Assembly: GCA_025517465.1 (NCBI GenBank)
Contig: JAOPKE010000002.1
Span: forward strand, 465,627 to 529,626
Reading direction: 5' to 3'
Origin: Halobacteria archaeon HArc-gm2
Lineage (GTDB): Archaea; Halobacteriota; Halobacteria; Halobacteriales; Haloarculaceae
DNA: 64,000 nt
Position numbers and translations under genes: made by a program. Each line of letters opens with the position of its first letter. The stretch's first letter is position 1. Below are positions 40,894-48,829 of this stretch, piece by piece. The notes beneath the pieces were generated by a model. It saw only the letters and a list, made by a program, of their open reading frames with translations. It did no database searches and was not told where the DNA came from.

Positions 40894-41793
40894 GTGCCAG
40901 ACAGGACCGATACGGACAGGGGGGAGTCGGTGACAGAGGGGCTGTCCGGTGGTCGGGGGAGGTCGTCCGGCGGTGTGTCGCGCCGCGCCGCGCTCGGACT
41001 CGGTGGTCTCCTCGCCACCGGCGGCCTGCTCGGGACGGGTCTCGTCACGTCGGGAGCCACCAGTTCGCGAACACTCGACGGGAATCTCGACTGCAACGGC
41101 TACGACCTCGGCGAAGTCGGCGCGATCCAGGGAAGCGTCGCGGACGGCCAGCGCCTGGAATCGCTCGTCGGCCGGAACCTCTCCGTCGCCGACGGACGAC
41201 TTCAGGCGGCTGTCGGCGAAGTCGACGACGACGTCGCGGCGCGTCTGGACGACGCACTCACTCGCCTGGAGGTCGTTAGCGGCACGGCGAATACCTGGCG
41301 TGCGGGCCCCGTGCTACCCTCCGGCGACTACCACCTCACCAACGAGTTCGGGTTACTCATCGAGACGGACCGACCCGCCTACCTCGGCGAGTGTACCATC
41401 GACGCAGACTCCGCCGGCCGGTTCAGCCCGGCGCTGTACGAGTACGACCCGGAGGCGGACGGGCTCGGCGCACAGGTGGAGGCGATGACCGTCCAGGCGA
41501 CGGGTGGGCGTCAGACCATCTACCTCGACTTCCTCCTCGACGAGCCCGGTCAGTACCTGTTGACGCGCCTCTTGCCCCGTGAAGCGCCGGACAACCCGAA
41601 CGCGCCGGCCACCCTCTACAGACCCTCGGACGACGCGGTCGAACTCCGACGCGTGGAGGGATACGGCCAGTTCGAGGGCGACTCCCGGAACGGCGTCACG
41701 TTCCGCGGCGGGTACAGCCCGTCGGCGACGGACGGCCCGGTCGACTACTACTACTACTTCTTCGACCTCGAGGTGTCCTCGGCGCGCTCGTGA
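40894..41793 (+). CDS. Predicted Tat-exported protein of unknown function
   Basis: A 299-aa protein. The N-terminus S-R-R-A-A-L-G-L-G-G (about residues 29-38) followed by a hydrophobic stretch is a Tat-type signal. The mature part is acidic and beta-rich, with no catalytic motif I recognise (GPVLPSGDYHLTNEFGLLIE, ETDRPAYLGECTIDADSAGR). The start is GTG 40894. Followed after 49 nt by the peptidase-like gene. Probably a cell-surface or secreted protein. Confidence 0.68.
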   Translation: MPDRTDTDRGESVTEGLSGGRGRSSGGVSRRAALGLGGLLATGGLLGTGLVTSGATSSRTLDGNLDCNGYDLGEVGAIQGSVADGQRLESLVGRNLSVADGRLQAAVGEVDDDVAARLDDALTRLEVVSGTANTWRAGPVLPSGDYHLTNEFGLLIETDRPAYLGECTIDADSAGRFSPALYEYDPEADGLGAQVEAMTVQATGGRQTIYLDFLLDEPGQYLLTRLLPREAPDNPNAPATLYRPSDDAVELRRVEGYGQFEGDSRNGVTFRGGYSPSATDGPVDYYYYFFDLEVSSARS

Positions 41794-41842
41794 GGAAGAC
41801 GATGCAGGCACCGACCGACCGACCCGACGCCGGAGGGGGCCG

Positions 41843-42676
41843 ATGACGGACGCCACGCTCGAGGAGAGCGTCGAGCGGATCGAACGATCCCTCGCGGCCT
41901 ACCGCCGGTATCGACGCCGACGGCGGAACCCACAGCTGGTCACCGAGCGGAACGACTCGAACGACGTGGACCGGTCGACCGAGATGCTCATGCCGGACAC
42001 CAAGTGGGCGACGCCGCTACACGAAATCGACGCGGCGAGGGACGGGCCGACGGCGTTCGTCGTCGCGGGCCAGCACGGCATCGAGCCAGCCGGCTGGAAG
42101 GCCGCCGAGTTGCTCGTCGAGATGACGCCCGAGGCCGGGACGCTCGTCGTCGTTCCGCGCGCCGACCAGACCGCTATCGAGGCCGGCGTCTACAGCGGCG
42201 ACGAGGGGAGCCTCAACGACCACTGGCGCGTCGGCCGCGAGCCGACCATCGAGATCGCGAGCGTCATCTGGGACCGGTTCGAGTCCTACCAGCCTGACAT
42301 CGCCTTCGACCTCCACAGCTCACAGGGGATCTACAAATCAGGCGTCGACGACGGCTTCGGACAGGCGCTCTACCCGACGCCCGGTCGAGCGCGTGACGTC
42401 GCGGACGCGGTGGTCGACACCCTCAACGAGGAGTTCGTCACCGACTGGCCGGACCACTACGACTACATCATCGGGAACCTGCAGAGCGGCTGGGGTACCT
42501 TCTTCAGCCACAAGGTTGGGGGCCAGTACGACGGCGACTGCCTGCTGTGTGAGCCGACCCGCCGGACCACAGAGGACGGGCGACACCCGACCGAGGCCCA
42601 GCGTATCAGGTGGAACCTGGCCTCGGCCGTGCTCGCGCTCGACCACTACGGGATGACGTTCGACGAATCGATCTGA
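41843..42676 (+). CDS. Succinylglutamate desuccinylase/aspartoacylase-like zinc hydrolase
   Basis: A 277-aa protein of the M14-like AstE/AspA group. Zinc ligands are visible in A-G-Q-H-G-I-E-P (His-x2-Glu) and D-L-H-S-S (His); Arg/Asn substrate residues are in GSLNDHWRVGREPT. The N-terminus has an Arg-rich segment (YRRYRRRRRNPQL) odd for a haloarchaeal cytosolic protein. The substrate is probably an N-acyl amino acid or a small amide. Confidence 0.78.
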   Translation: MTDATLEESVERIERSLAAYRRYRRRRRNPQLVTERNDSNDVDRSTEMLMPDTKWATPLHEIDAARDGPTAFVVAGQHGIEPAGWKAAELLVEMTPEAGTLVVVPRADQTAIEAGVYSGDEGSLNDHWRVGREPTIEIASVIWDRFESYQPDIAFDLHSSQGIYKSGVDDGFGQALYPTPGRARDVADAVVDTLNEEFVTDWPDHYDYIIGNLQSGWGTFFSHKVGGQYDGDCLLCEPTRRTTEDGRHPTEAQRIRWNLASAVLALDHYGMTFDESI

Positions 42677-42739
42677 GGACGACCGACTTCGACCGCTCGC
42701 TCCCCTCGTTCCCCCTCGTTGCTGTTCCTCTCGTTCCCG

Positions 42740-43411
42740 TTACTCGCCGTGCGTGGGGGAGACCGGTCGGACGTCGTCGGGCGCCGTCTCGCAGTCGATC
42801 CACTCGACGTCGAACGACCCGGAGTACTCGAAGACGAGGCCGACGACCGGGTTCGTCACGTGGACGGCGATCCGATAGCTATCGGCCGCCTCGTCGTACC
42901 ACTCGTGGACGTTGGCCGTCGCCGAGAGGACGAGCGGGAAGTCGATTCCCGCCCCGAACGCGTACAGGCGCTGGGCGCCGGTCGTGAGTTCGACTCCGCC
43001 CTCGTCGCTGACGCCCACGTCGACGTCGACCGCGAGGTGGTGGCGCTTCCCCAGGTAGTCGACGATACGGTCGCGCTCCTCGCTGTAGATCATCGCCGCG
43101 TCGAAGTGGCGCTCTCTGGGCAACTGGAACGTCCGGAGCCAGGTGACCGTCTCCCGTCCGTAGGCGTCCTCGTACGCGTAGTTCCGGATGGTGAACGGGA
43201 CTGCAGTGTTCTCCTCCGGAAACATGGTGTGCATCGTCGCCCCGACGGCGAGGAACGGGAGGGTGTACAGTCCGCCGTTGCGGACGTACTCCATCGTCCC
43301 GTGGCCGATGGCCGCCACGCCGTCCTCGCTCGTGAACCCGAACCGTCGCTGCATCTTCGGGTGGAGGTCGTCGAACTCGTCGCCGAGCGCGCGCTGGTAG
43401 ATGGATCTCAC
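42740..43411 (-). CDS. DUF4166 family protein
   Basis: A 223-aa protein with the DUF4166 pattern: LGDEFDDLHPKMQRRFG at the N-terminus, RNYAYEDAYGRETVTWLRTF in the middle, and YRIAVHVTNPVVGLVFEYSGSFDVE at the end. No function is established. It overlaps the upstream SRPBCC-DoxX-like gene by 4 nt (ATGA), so the two are probably translated together. Confidence 0.78.
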   Translation of the reverse strand: MRSIYQRALGDEFDDLHPKMQRRFGFTSEDGVAAIGHGTMEYVRNGGLYTLPFLAVGATMHTMFPEENTAVPFTIRNYAYEDAYGRETVTWLRTFQLPRERHFDAAMIYSEERDRIVDYLGKRHHLAVDVDVGVSDEGGVELTTGAQRLYAFGAGIDFPLVLSATANVHEWYDEAADSYRIAVHVTNPVVGLVFEYSGSFDVEWIDCETAPDDVRPVSPTHGE

Positions 43412-44325
43412 GATAGTTCACTCTCCGTGCGGTCGCTGATACAGCGACGGGCACTCGGAAGTTCCTCGCCGGCGGCGTAGCCGATGGCCGCGAGCGCGAG
43501 CATCGCGACGCCCAGCGGAACCGACGAGAGGGGATGGGCGAGCAGGCCCGGGTTCGCGACGAGGCCGCCGCCCACGAGTGCGACGGTGAGCAGCGCAGAC
43601 GCGGGGAACACCCCCCGTCGGTGCCACGCCACGAGGAGGAACAGGCCGAACCCCACCTCCGCCGCGCCGAGAGCCAGAATCGTCCCGTCGACGGGAAGCC
43701 CTGTCGGTAGCAACGCAGCGGAGAGCTCCCGCTCGACGGGATGGGGTCCGAGTAGCTTCGGAACCAGCCCCTGGTACACCCAGACCGCGGCGAGCGAGAG
43801 CCGTGCCACGGCGTGGACGACCGCCTGCCGCATCGACGCCTCCGGCGAGACGTCGGCTTCGAGCCACAGACGGAGGCGGTCGAAGCTCCACGCCGTCGCC
43901 CAGACCATCAGCGGCCGGAAGATGAACCGGTCGACGACGCTGCCGAGACGGCCGAAGCGCGTGTCGTAGTTGTAGGCGGTGAGGAACCGGACGCCGCCGT
44001 CCTCGGGGAGGTACTTCCAGTACCCGTTCCCCTCGCTGATCAGCGACTTCGGGTCGTCGGACCAGAACCGGAGTGCGGAGGTTCGCTCCCCTCCATCTGC
44101 CCGTTCGCCCGTCGACTCGCCGCCGCCGGCGACGCCGATGCCGAACCCGATTCTCGTCTCGTAATCGAACTGCTGTGGCTCGCTCTCGTCGGGCCGCGGC
44201 AGGTAGTCGATGTCGGTGAACCGGAGGTCCCAGCGTTCGTGCTGGTCCGGTTCCTGCGTCGCCCCCCACAGGTCCTCCACGTCTGCGTCCACCCACGTCT
44301 CGATGTACAGTTCCGTCCCACTCAT
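43408..44325 (-). CDS. SRPBCC domain fused to a DoxX-like membrane domain
   Basis: A 305-aa protein. Residues 1-165 are SRPBCC-like (ELYIETWVDADVEDLWGATQ, WDLRFTDIDYLPRP, RFLTAYNYDTRFGRLGSVVDRFIFRPLM). The C-terminal half has four helices of DoxX-like character (LSLAAVWVYQGLVPKLLGPHPVE to LALAAIGYAAGEELPSARR). Fusions of this kind occur next to DUF4166 in other genomes and may be involved in lipid or quinone handling; the role is unknown. A TATA-like box lies at about 44351-44358 on the minus strand. Confidence 0.76.
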   Translation of the reverse strand: MSGTELYIETWVDADVEDLWGATQEPDQHERWDLRFTDIDYLPRPDESEPQQFDYETRIGFGIGVAGGGESTGERADGGERTSALRFWSDDPKSLISEGNGYWKYLPEDGGVRFLTAYNYDTRFGRLGSVVDRFIFRPLMVWATAWSFDRLRLWLEADVSPEASMRQAVVHAVARLSLAAVWVYQGLVPKLLGPHPVERELSAALLPTGLPVDGTILALGAAEVGFGLFLLVAWHRRGVFPASALLTVALVGGGLVANPGLLAHPLSSVPLGVAMLALAAIGYAAGEELPSARRCISDRTESELS

Positions 44326-44465
44326 CTACCAGTTTCTCCACGTACTCCCAAATAAACGCGGGGGCCACGAGTGACGCTTCGACCGAACGCTATCCCCAGC
44401 CAGGGCTCATTCACTACATTGCTCTCAGAAGTTCCGTCCCACCACCGGGAGGGGAACCTTTTGAG

Positions 44466-47400
44466 TCAGGTGAACTGTCCGAGGCCGGTCTGTTCCTGGC
44501 CGGACTTCACTTCGTTCCAGGAGATGTCGAGCGCTTCGAGGATCCGGGCGATGGGGCCCTTGAGCGTCTTGTCGAGCATCTTCTCCCAGTCGACTTCGAA
44601 CTCGTCGGGGACCTGGTCGGCGAACTCGTAGCAGATGACGTCCTGGTCGCGGCGGAACTCGTTGAACAGGTCTTCGGCGCCCGCCGGAATCTCGTCCTCG
44701 ATGCGCTGGAAGAAGTCGTCGTGGACCCGGTCGAGGTAGACGCGCTTGGGCTTGGAGCCGCGCTGGAAGTTCGTCCCGAGCATGAGGTTGGCGTACTTCG
44801 CGCCCCGGACCTGTGCGGTGTCGGTGTCGTAGTTGTCCAGGCGTTTGCCGATGCCGCCCGGGATGCCCACGTCGTCCAGGTCGACGTTGCCGGCCTGGTA
44901 GTCCTCGATGACCTCGTGGACGTAGTCCTTGATGGCCTCGCGGTCCTCGCCGTGGACGATCATGTCGATGACTTGCTTCTGGACGCGCTTGGTGATGGGC
45001 GAGATGTCCGAACGCTGGTACTCGAAGCCGGTGATGTCGATGTCGTCGACGTCCTTGCCCTCCTTCCAGACGATGTGGCCGGCGTAGCGTTTCTTCTTGC
45101 CAGCCTGGAAGAACCGCCGGTAGAGCTTCTCGAACTCGATCTGGAAGCGGTGGTTCTCGGCGTTCAACTCCTCGCGGGCGAACTCGTCGTAGGCCCCGTT
45201 GATGTGGTCCTCTATCTCGAAGGACTGCTCGATGGCCTCCTCGACGGAGACGTCGTTGCCGAGCGAGAGCATGACGCTGTCGGTGTTGTGGAGGACGACC
45301 CCGCCGACGGCATCGACGAAGTTCTCGTTCTCAGCGACACTGAGGTCGTACACGTACCCGTCGTGTTCGACGTCCGTGACAACCGGGTCGCGGCCCGTAC
45401 GATAGTAATCGCAGGTACGGATCGTATAGCTCTCCTTCTCGTCGCGGTACTTGAGGGAGTGCTTTTCCTCACGTTGCGTGAGTAACATCGAGAGGCCAGC
45501 GGCGAGTTCCCTGCTCGTCGTCTCGAAGTCGAAGTTACGTTCACAGTACGCGTCGTTGTAGCGAGGGAACTCTCTGGACCCGTCACCTTCGACGAGGACA
45601 TCGAGGAACAGTTGCTGTTTCTCTTCGGGGAGATTAAACACGAATCCGGGGATGCGCTTTCCCCGAGAGCCCTGGCCGGCGAACTCCCGAAAGAAGACCG
45701 CCGAGAGTTCGTTCATCATCTGGAGTTTCTTGGTCTGGTCGTCGTAGGTGACCGACGTTTCTACGTCCTGGGTAGCGTACTTTACAGTACGTTCGTCCTT
45801 GCTGTCCGAGGAAATGATGCAAGTCGTGCAATTCTCGAAGAGACGGTCATAATCCTCTTTTAGCCCGGCGAGCCACTCGCGGCGTGACTCGGAGATACTC
45901 GCTCCAAACTTGTTTTCCGAGGTCTCGGCAGTTGAGGAGCTTCCTTCGGTCACGTACGCAGCGAGCAGTCGAAGCAGCGCCTCACCGTCTTCGGAGTCGA
46001 TGTTTATGAATCGCTGTACTTTGATCGTCGATTCTAGATTGCCGTGATGCCCGTGGCCGAACCAGACGAACTCGTCATCGGCATGTACTCGATTGACCTT
46101 GGTTTCCGCGTTCTCCGAACCGACGCTCCGTCCGTCCTTGTAAGATCGGGTGTACCCGTCGAGAACATCGTAGACGTCTATTGTTTCGACGGTTTCCACG
46201 TCCGGAACGCCTGGTATCCGTAGTGGTTCGTCCACCTTGTCAGGTTTCGATTCGACGTACTCGCCATCCTCCTCAACGACGAACGAATGATCTCGCGTCG
46301 TCGTCGATTCCCCCAACTTGTGCTGGAGTTTCACTACCGGCTTGTCAGTTTCGTGGCGGATCACCTGATCGATCGGTTGCCACTCGGATTCGCCGTCGTC
46401 AGCGAGTGATAGCGCTTCCCACCCGTCGAGTTGTCGCCGGTCCTTACCGGGCGACGCGCTCGCTGCCGTCCCGCCGTCCACGGCAATTACGATTTCCCGT
46501 TCCGACTCTGGCATCGCACGTTCGAACAGTTCCTCGATCGGACGGATCTGGACGATGCCGTCTGGATCTCGAACCACTATCGGGCGGCCGCCGGTTACGC
46601 TGTCACCGTAGGCCACGTCGTAGCCGATGTCGTTGGCGGCCTGCTCGGTGAACTGGATGACGTCGCGGCCCGTCGCCGTGACGGCGGCGCCCATCTCCTT
46701 GTCGTAGAGGCGGAACCGGTCCCAGCCCAGCACGCCGTACAGGGAGTTCATGATGACCTTCACCGCGGCCTGCTGGCGGTCGTACCGGCCGTAGGCGTCC
46801 GAATCGGGGTCGTGGTCGTTACGGAGGGATTTCTTCTCCTCGCGCTCGCTCAGCAACTCGTCGACCATCGACCGGATGACGCCGTCCGGTTCCTTGCGGA
46901 AGTGGGTGCCGTTGGGCGCTCGGTAGGTGTGCTCCTCGAACGCTTCCTCGCTGTCGTACTCGGCGGGAGTGACTTTGGTCTCCGGGCTCGCGTTCGTCGT
47001 CACCATACACATCGGGTACAGCGACTTCAGGTCGAGCACGGTGACGTTCTCGCGGACGCCCGTGATCGGTTCGAAGACGGCGCCGCCCTCGTACTCCTCG
47101 CCCTCCTGCTGGCCCTTCGAGGGGAGCGCGTAGTTCCCGTGGAGCTTGTGGAGGACGTACATGTCCACCGCGTCGCCGGGCGTCGTCGCGTCCTCGATCT
47201 TGCAGCCGACGAACTGGCGAACCTCGTCCCAGAAGGGGATGATCCCCTGCTCGCGGTCCAGTTCCACACAGAGTTCGACGTCGCGGAGGTTGTACTCCAG
47301 CAGGCGCTCGGGGTCCTCCTCCCAGAGGTCGCCGATGTCGCCCTTGTACCGCTCCTTCCCGACGCCCAGTTCCACTTCGCCGACGGCGTCCAGCCGGTAG

Positions 47401-48518
47401 GAGTCGAGTTCGCTGAACTGCGTGCGCTGGTAGGCGTACAGCAGGTCGAAGACGACGCGCCCCTTCACGTTCGGGCCCTGCCAGTTCGAGCGCCACACCT
47501 CGTCGATGCGGGAGAGTCGATCCGAGTTCAGGTCGTAGTCGTGGTTGTAGTCCTGGAGTTCCTCCAGTCGATCGAGGAAGTATGGCGCGTCGAAGTCGTC
47601 GAAGTTCCACCCGGTGAGGATGTCCGGGTCGGTCTCGTCGACGTAGTCGAGGAACGCTTCGAGCATCGCTTCCTCCCGCTCGAAGATGCGGACGTCGGCG
47701 TCGAAATCACCACTTATCGGCTCGTACCGTTCGAGCGCTTCCGGCCCGGCGACGTTGTCCGGGTCCTCGTAGAGCCAGACGACGTACTCGTCGTCGTAGG
47801 AGTCGTGGCTGGTGAGGCAGATGATGGTCTCCTCGCCGTCCTCGGGGAAGCCGTGGCGGTCGTCGACCTCGATGTCGAACGTGTTGACCCGTGGGTCCGC
47901 CTGGACGGCCGCGGGTTCGATCTCGGCGTGATGAACGCGTAAGGAACCGTCGTCTTCCTCGCGGGCGGGCACGCGGACGCCGCCCGTGATGCCCTTGTCG
48001 ATGAGGAGCCGGTTGGGGAAGAGGATGTCCGCCTCGTAGTGGTCGAACTCGTCGCGGATCTGGCCGACGTCGCGGGGCGTCTGGCCGAATATCTTCACCA
48101 GCCGTTCCCCGCGGATGGACTCGTACGGTTCGCCTTTTTCGTCGAACTCTTCCCAGCCGGTGATCCGGTCGTACTGGCGGAGTCGGTCGTCGGAGACGGA
48201 GTCGACCGGGGCGTAGAAGTACGGTCTGAAGTCGTAGACCCGGGCGTGGACCGCATCGTTCTCACTCGTCCGGCCGAAGACGTGGACGACGGGGTACTCG
48301 TCGTCACCGTTCCCTTCGATGGTGTAGTCGACCTGGGTCACGACGAACTCCTCGTGGCCGTCGACGTCGGGGAACAGGTGCTCGCTCGCGTCGACGACGT
48401 CGGCCGTCGACCCGCCGTTGCCGGCGATGGCTTCGGCCTCCGCCGTCGCGTCCCGCTCTCCGCCGTCCCCGTCGTTCGTGGCGAACGCATCGAGGCCTTG
48501 CTGGCCCTCGTCGGTCAT
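44466..48518 (-). CDS. polB: DNA polymerase family B with an intein
   Basis: A 1350-aa precursor (mature about 911 aa). Exonuclease motif Exo I is in NTFDIEVDD; polymerase motif A is LDLKSLYPMCM; motif B KVIMNSLYGVLG; motif C YGD-TDS, interrupted by the intein. It is the main replicative family B polymerase of haloarchaea. The acidic N-terminal 45 residues are low-complexity. The start at 48518 is the first Met before the family block; sequence further upstream is Arg-rich and untypical. The 311 nt to the xylanase-like gene hold promoters only. Confidence 0.93.
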   Translation of the reverse strand: MTDEGQQGLDAFATNDGDGGERDATAEAEAIAGNGGSTADVVDASEHLFPDVDGHEEFVVTQVDYTIEGNGDDEYPVVHVFGRTSENDAVHARVYDFRPYFYAPVDSVSDDRLRQYDRITGWEEFDEKGEPYESIRGERLVKIFGQTPRDVGQIRDEFDHYEADILFPNRLLIDKGITGGVRVPAREEDDGSLRVHHAEIEPAAVQADPRVNTFDIEVDDRHGFPEDGEETIICLTSHDSYDDEYVVWLYEDPDNVAGPEALERYEPISGDFDADVRIFEREEAMLEAFLDYVDETDPDILTGWNFDDFDAPYFLDRLEELQDYNHDYDLNSDRLSRIDEVWRSNWQGPNVKGRVVFDLLYAYQRTQFSELDSYRLDAVGEVELGVGKERYKGDIGDLWEEDPERLLEYNLRDVELCVELDREQGIIPFWDEVRQFVGCKIEDATTPGDAVDMYVLHKLHGNYALPSKGQQEGEEYEGGAVFEPITGVRENVTVLDLKSLYPMCMVTTNASPETKVTPAEYDSEEAFEEHTYRAPNGTHFRKEPDGVIRSMVDELLSEREEKKSLRNDHDPDSDAYGRYDRQQAAVKVIMNSLYGVLGWDRFRLYDKEMGAAVTATGRDVIQFTEQAANDIGYDVAYGDSVTGGRPIVVRDPDGIVQIRPIEELFERAMPESEREIVIAVDGGTAASASPGKDRRQLDGWEALSLADDGESEWQPIDQVIRHETDKPVVKLQHKLGESTTTRDHSFVVEEDGEYVESKPDKVDEPLRIPGVPDVETVETIDVYDVLDGYTRSYKDGRSVGSENAETKVNRVHADDEFVWFGHGHHGNLESTIKVQRFINIDSEDGEALLRLLAAYVTEGSSSTAETSENKFGASISESRREWLAGLKEDYDRLFENCTTCIISSDSKDERTVKYATQDVETSVTYDDQTKKLQMMNELSAVFFREFAGQGSRGKRIPGFVFNLPEEKQQLFLDVLVEGDGSREFPRYNDAYCERNFDFETTSRELAAGLSMLLTQREEKHSLKYRDEKESYTIRTCDYYRTGRDPVVTDVEHDGYVYDLSVAENENFVDAVGGVVLHNTDSVMLSLGNDVSVEEAIEQSFEIEDHINGAYDEFAREELNAENHRFQIEFEKLYRRFFQAGKKKRYAGHIVWKEGKDVDDIDITGFEYQRSDISPITKRVQKQVIDMIVHGEDREAIKDYVHEVIEDYQAGNVDLDDVGIPGGIGKRLDNYDTDTAQVRGAKYANLMLGTNFQRGSKPKRVYLDRVHDDFFQRIEDEIPAGAEDLFNEFRRDQDVICYEFADQVPDEFEVDWEKMLDKTLKGPIARILEALDISWNEVKSGQEQTGLGQFT
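45285..46601 (-). mobile_element. PolB motif-C intein with LAGLIDADG-type endonuclease
   Basis: A 439-aa insertion between Y-G-D and T-D-S. It begins with Ser (SVTGGRPIVV), ends H-N before Thr, and has the block-B-like T-T-T-R-D-H-S-F. Endonuclease dodecapeptides are LRLLAAYVTEGS and LFLDVLVEGDGS. DNA is clearly poorer in GC than the flanking polB coding sequence, as expected of a mobile intein. The splice junction residues appear intact. Confidence 0.93.
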
Positions 48519-48829
48519 GTTGAGACGACCTTTGCGACGCCCGGTAAAAACTACGGCGGTCCGGTCGCTCGAACGTCGTCGGGGACAGTGACTGAATGTG
48601 CGTCGGTCGCTGGGCCGAACTAGCGTCTGTCCTGCGTGTCGCCGGCCGTCCGCTGACGAAACCATATCTCGCCAATGAACGATGTTAAAAGGTTGCTAAG
48701 GCCGCTGTGGCGGCCAAACACTGTGTCCAGGCCGCCGTGGTTAGGACGTAACTAGCAGACGCTTTGCTATTATTTGAACGATTATGGCAGATTAAGTAAT
48801 GGCCACCACACTGAGCTGAATGGATATTC

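Noticed and set aside
40872..41279. ATG frame starting at 40872
   Set aside because: It reads Arg-rich sequence out of frame with the clear Tat-signal protein that starts with GTG at 40894.
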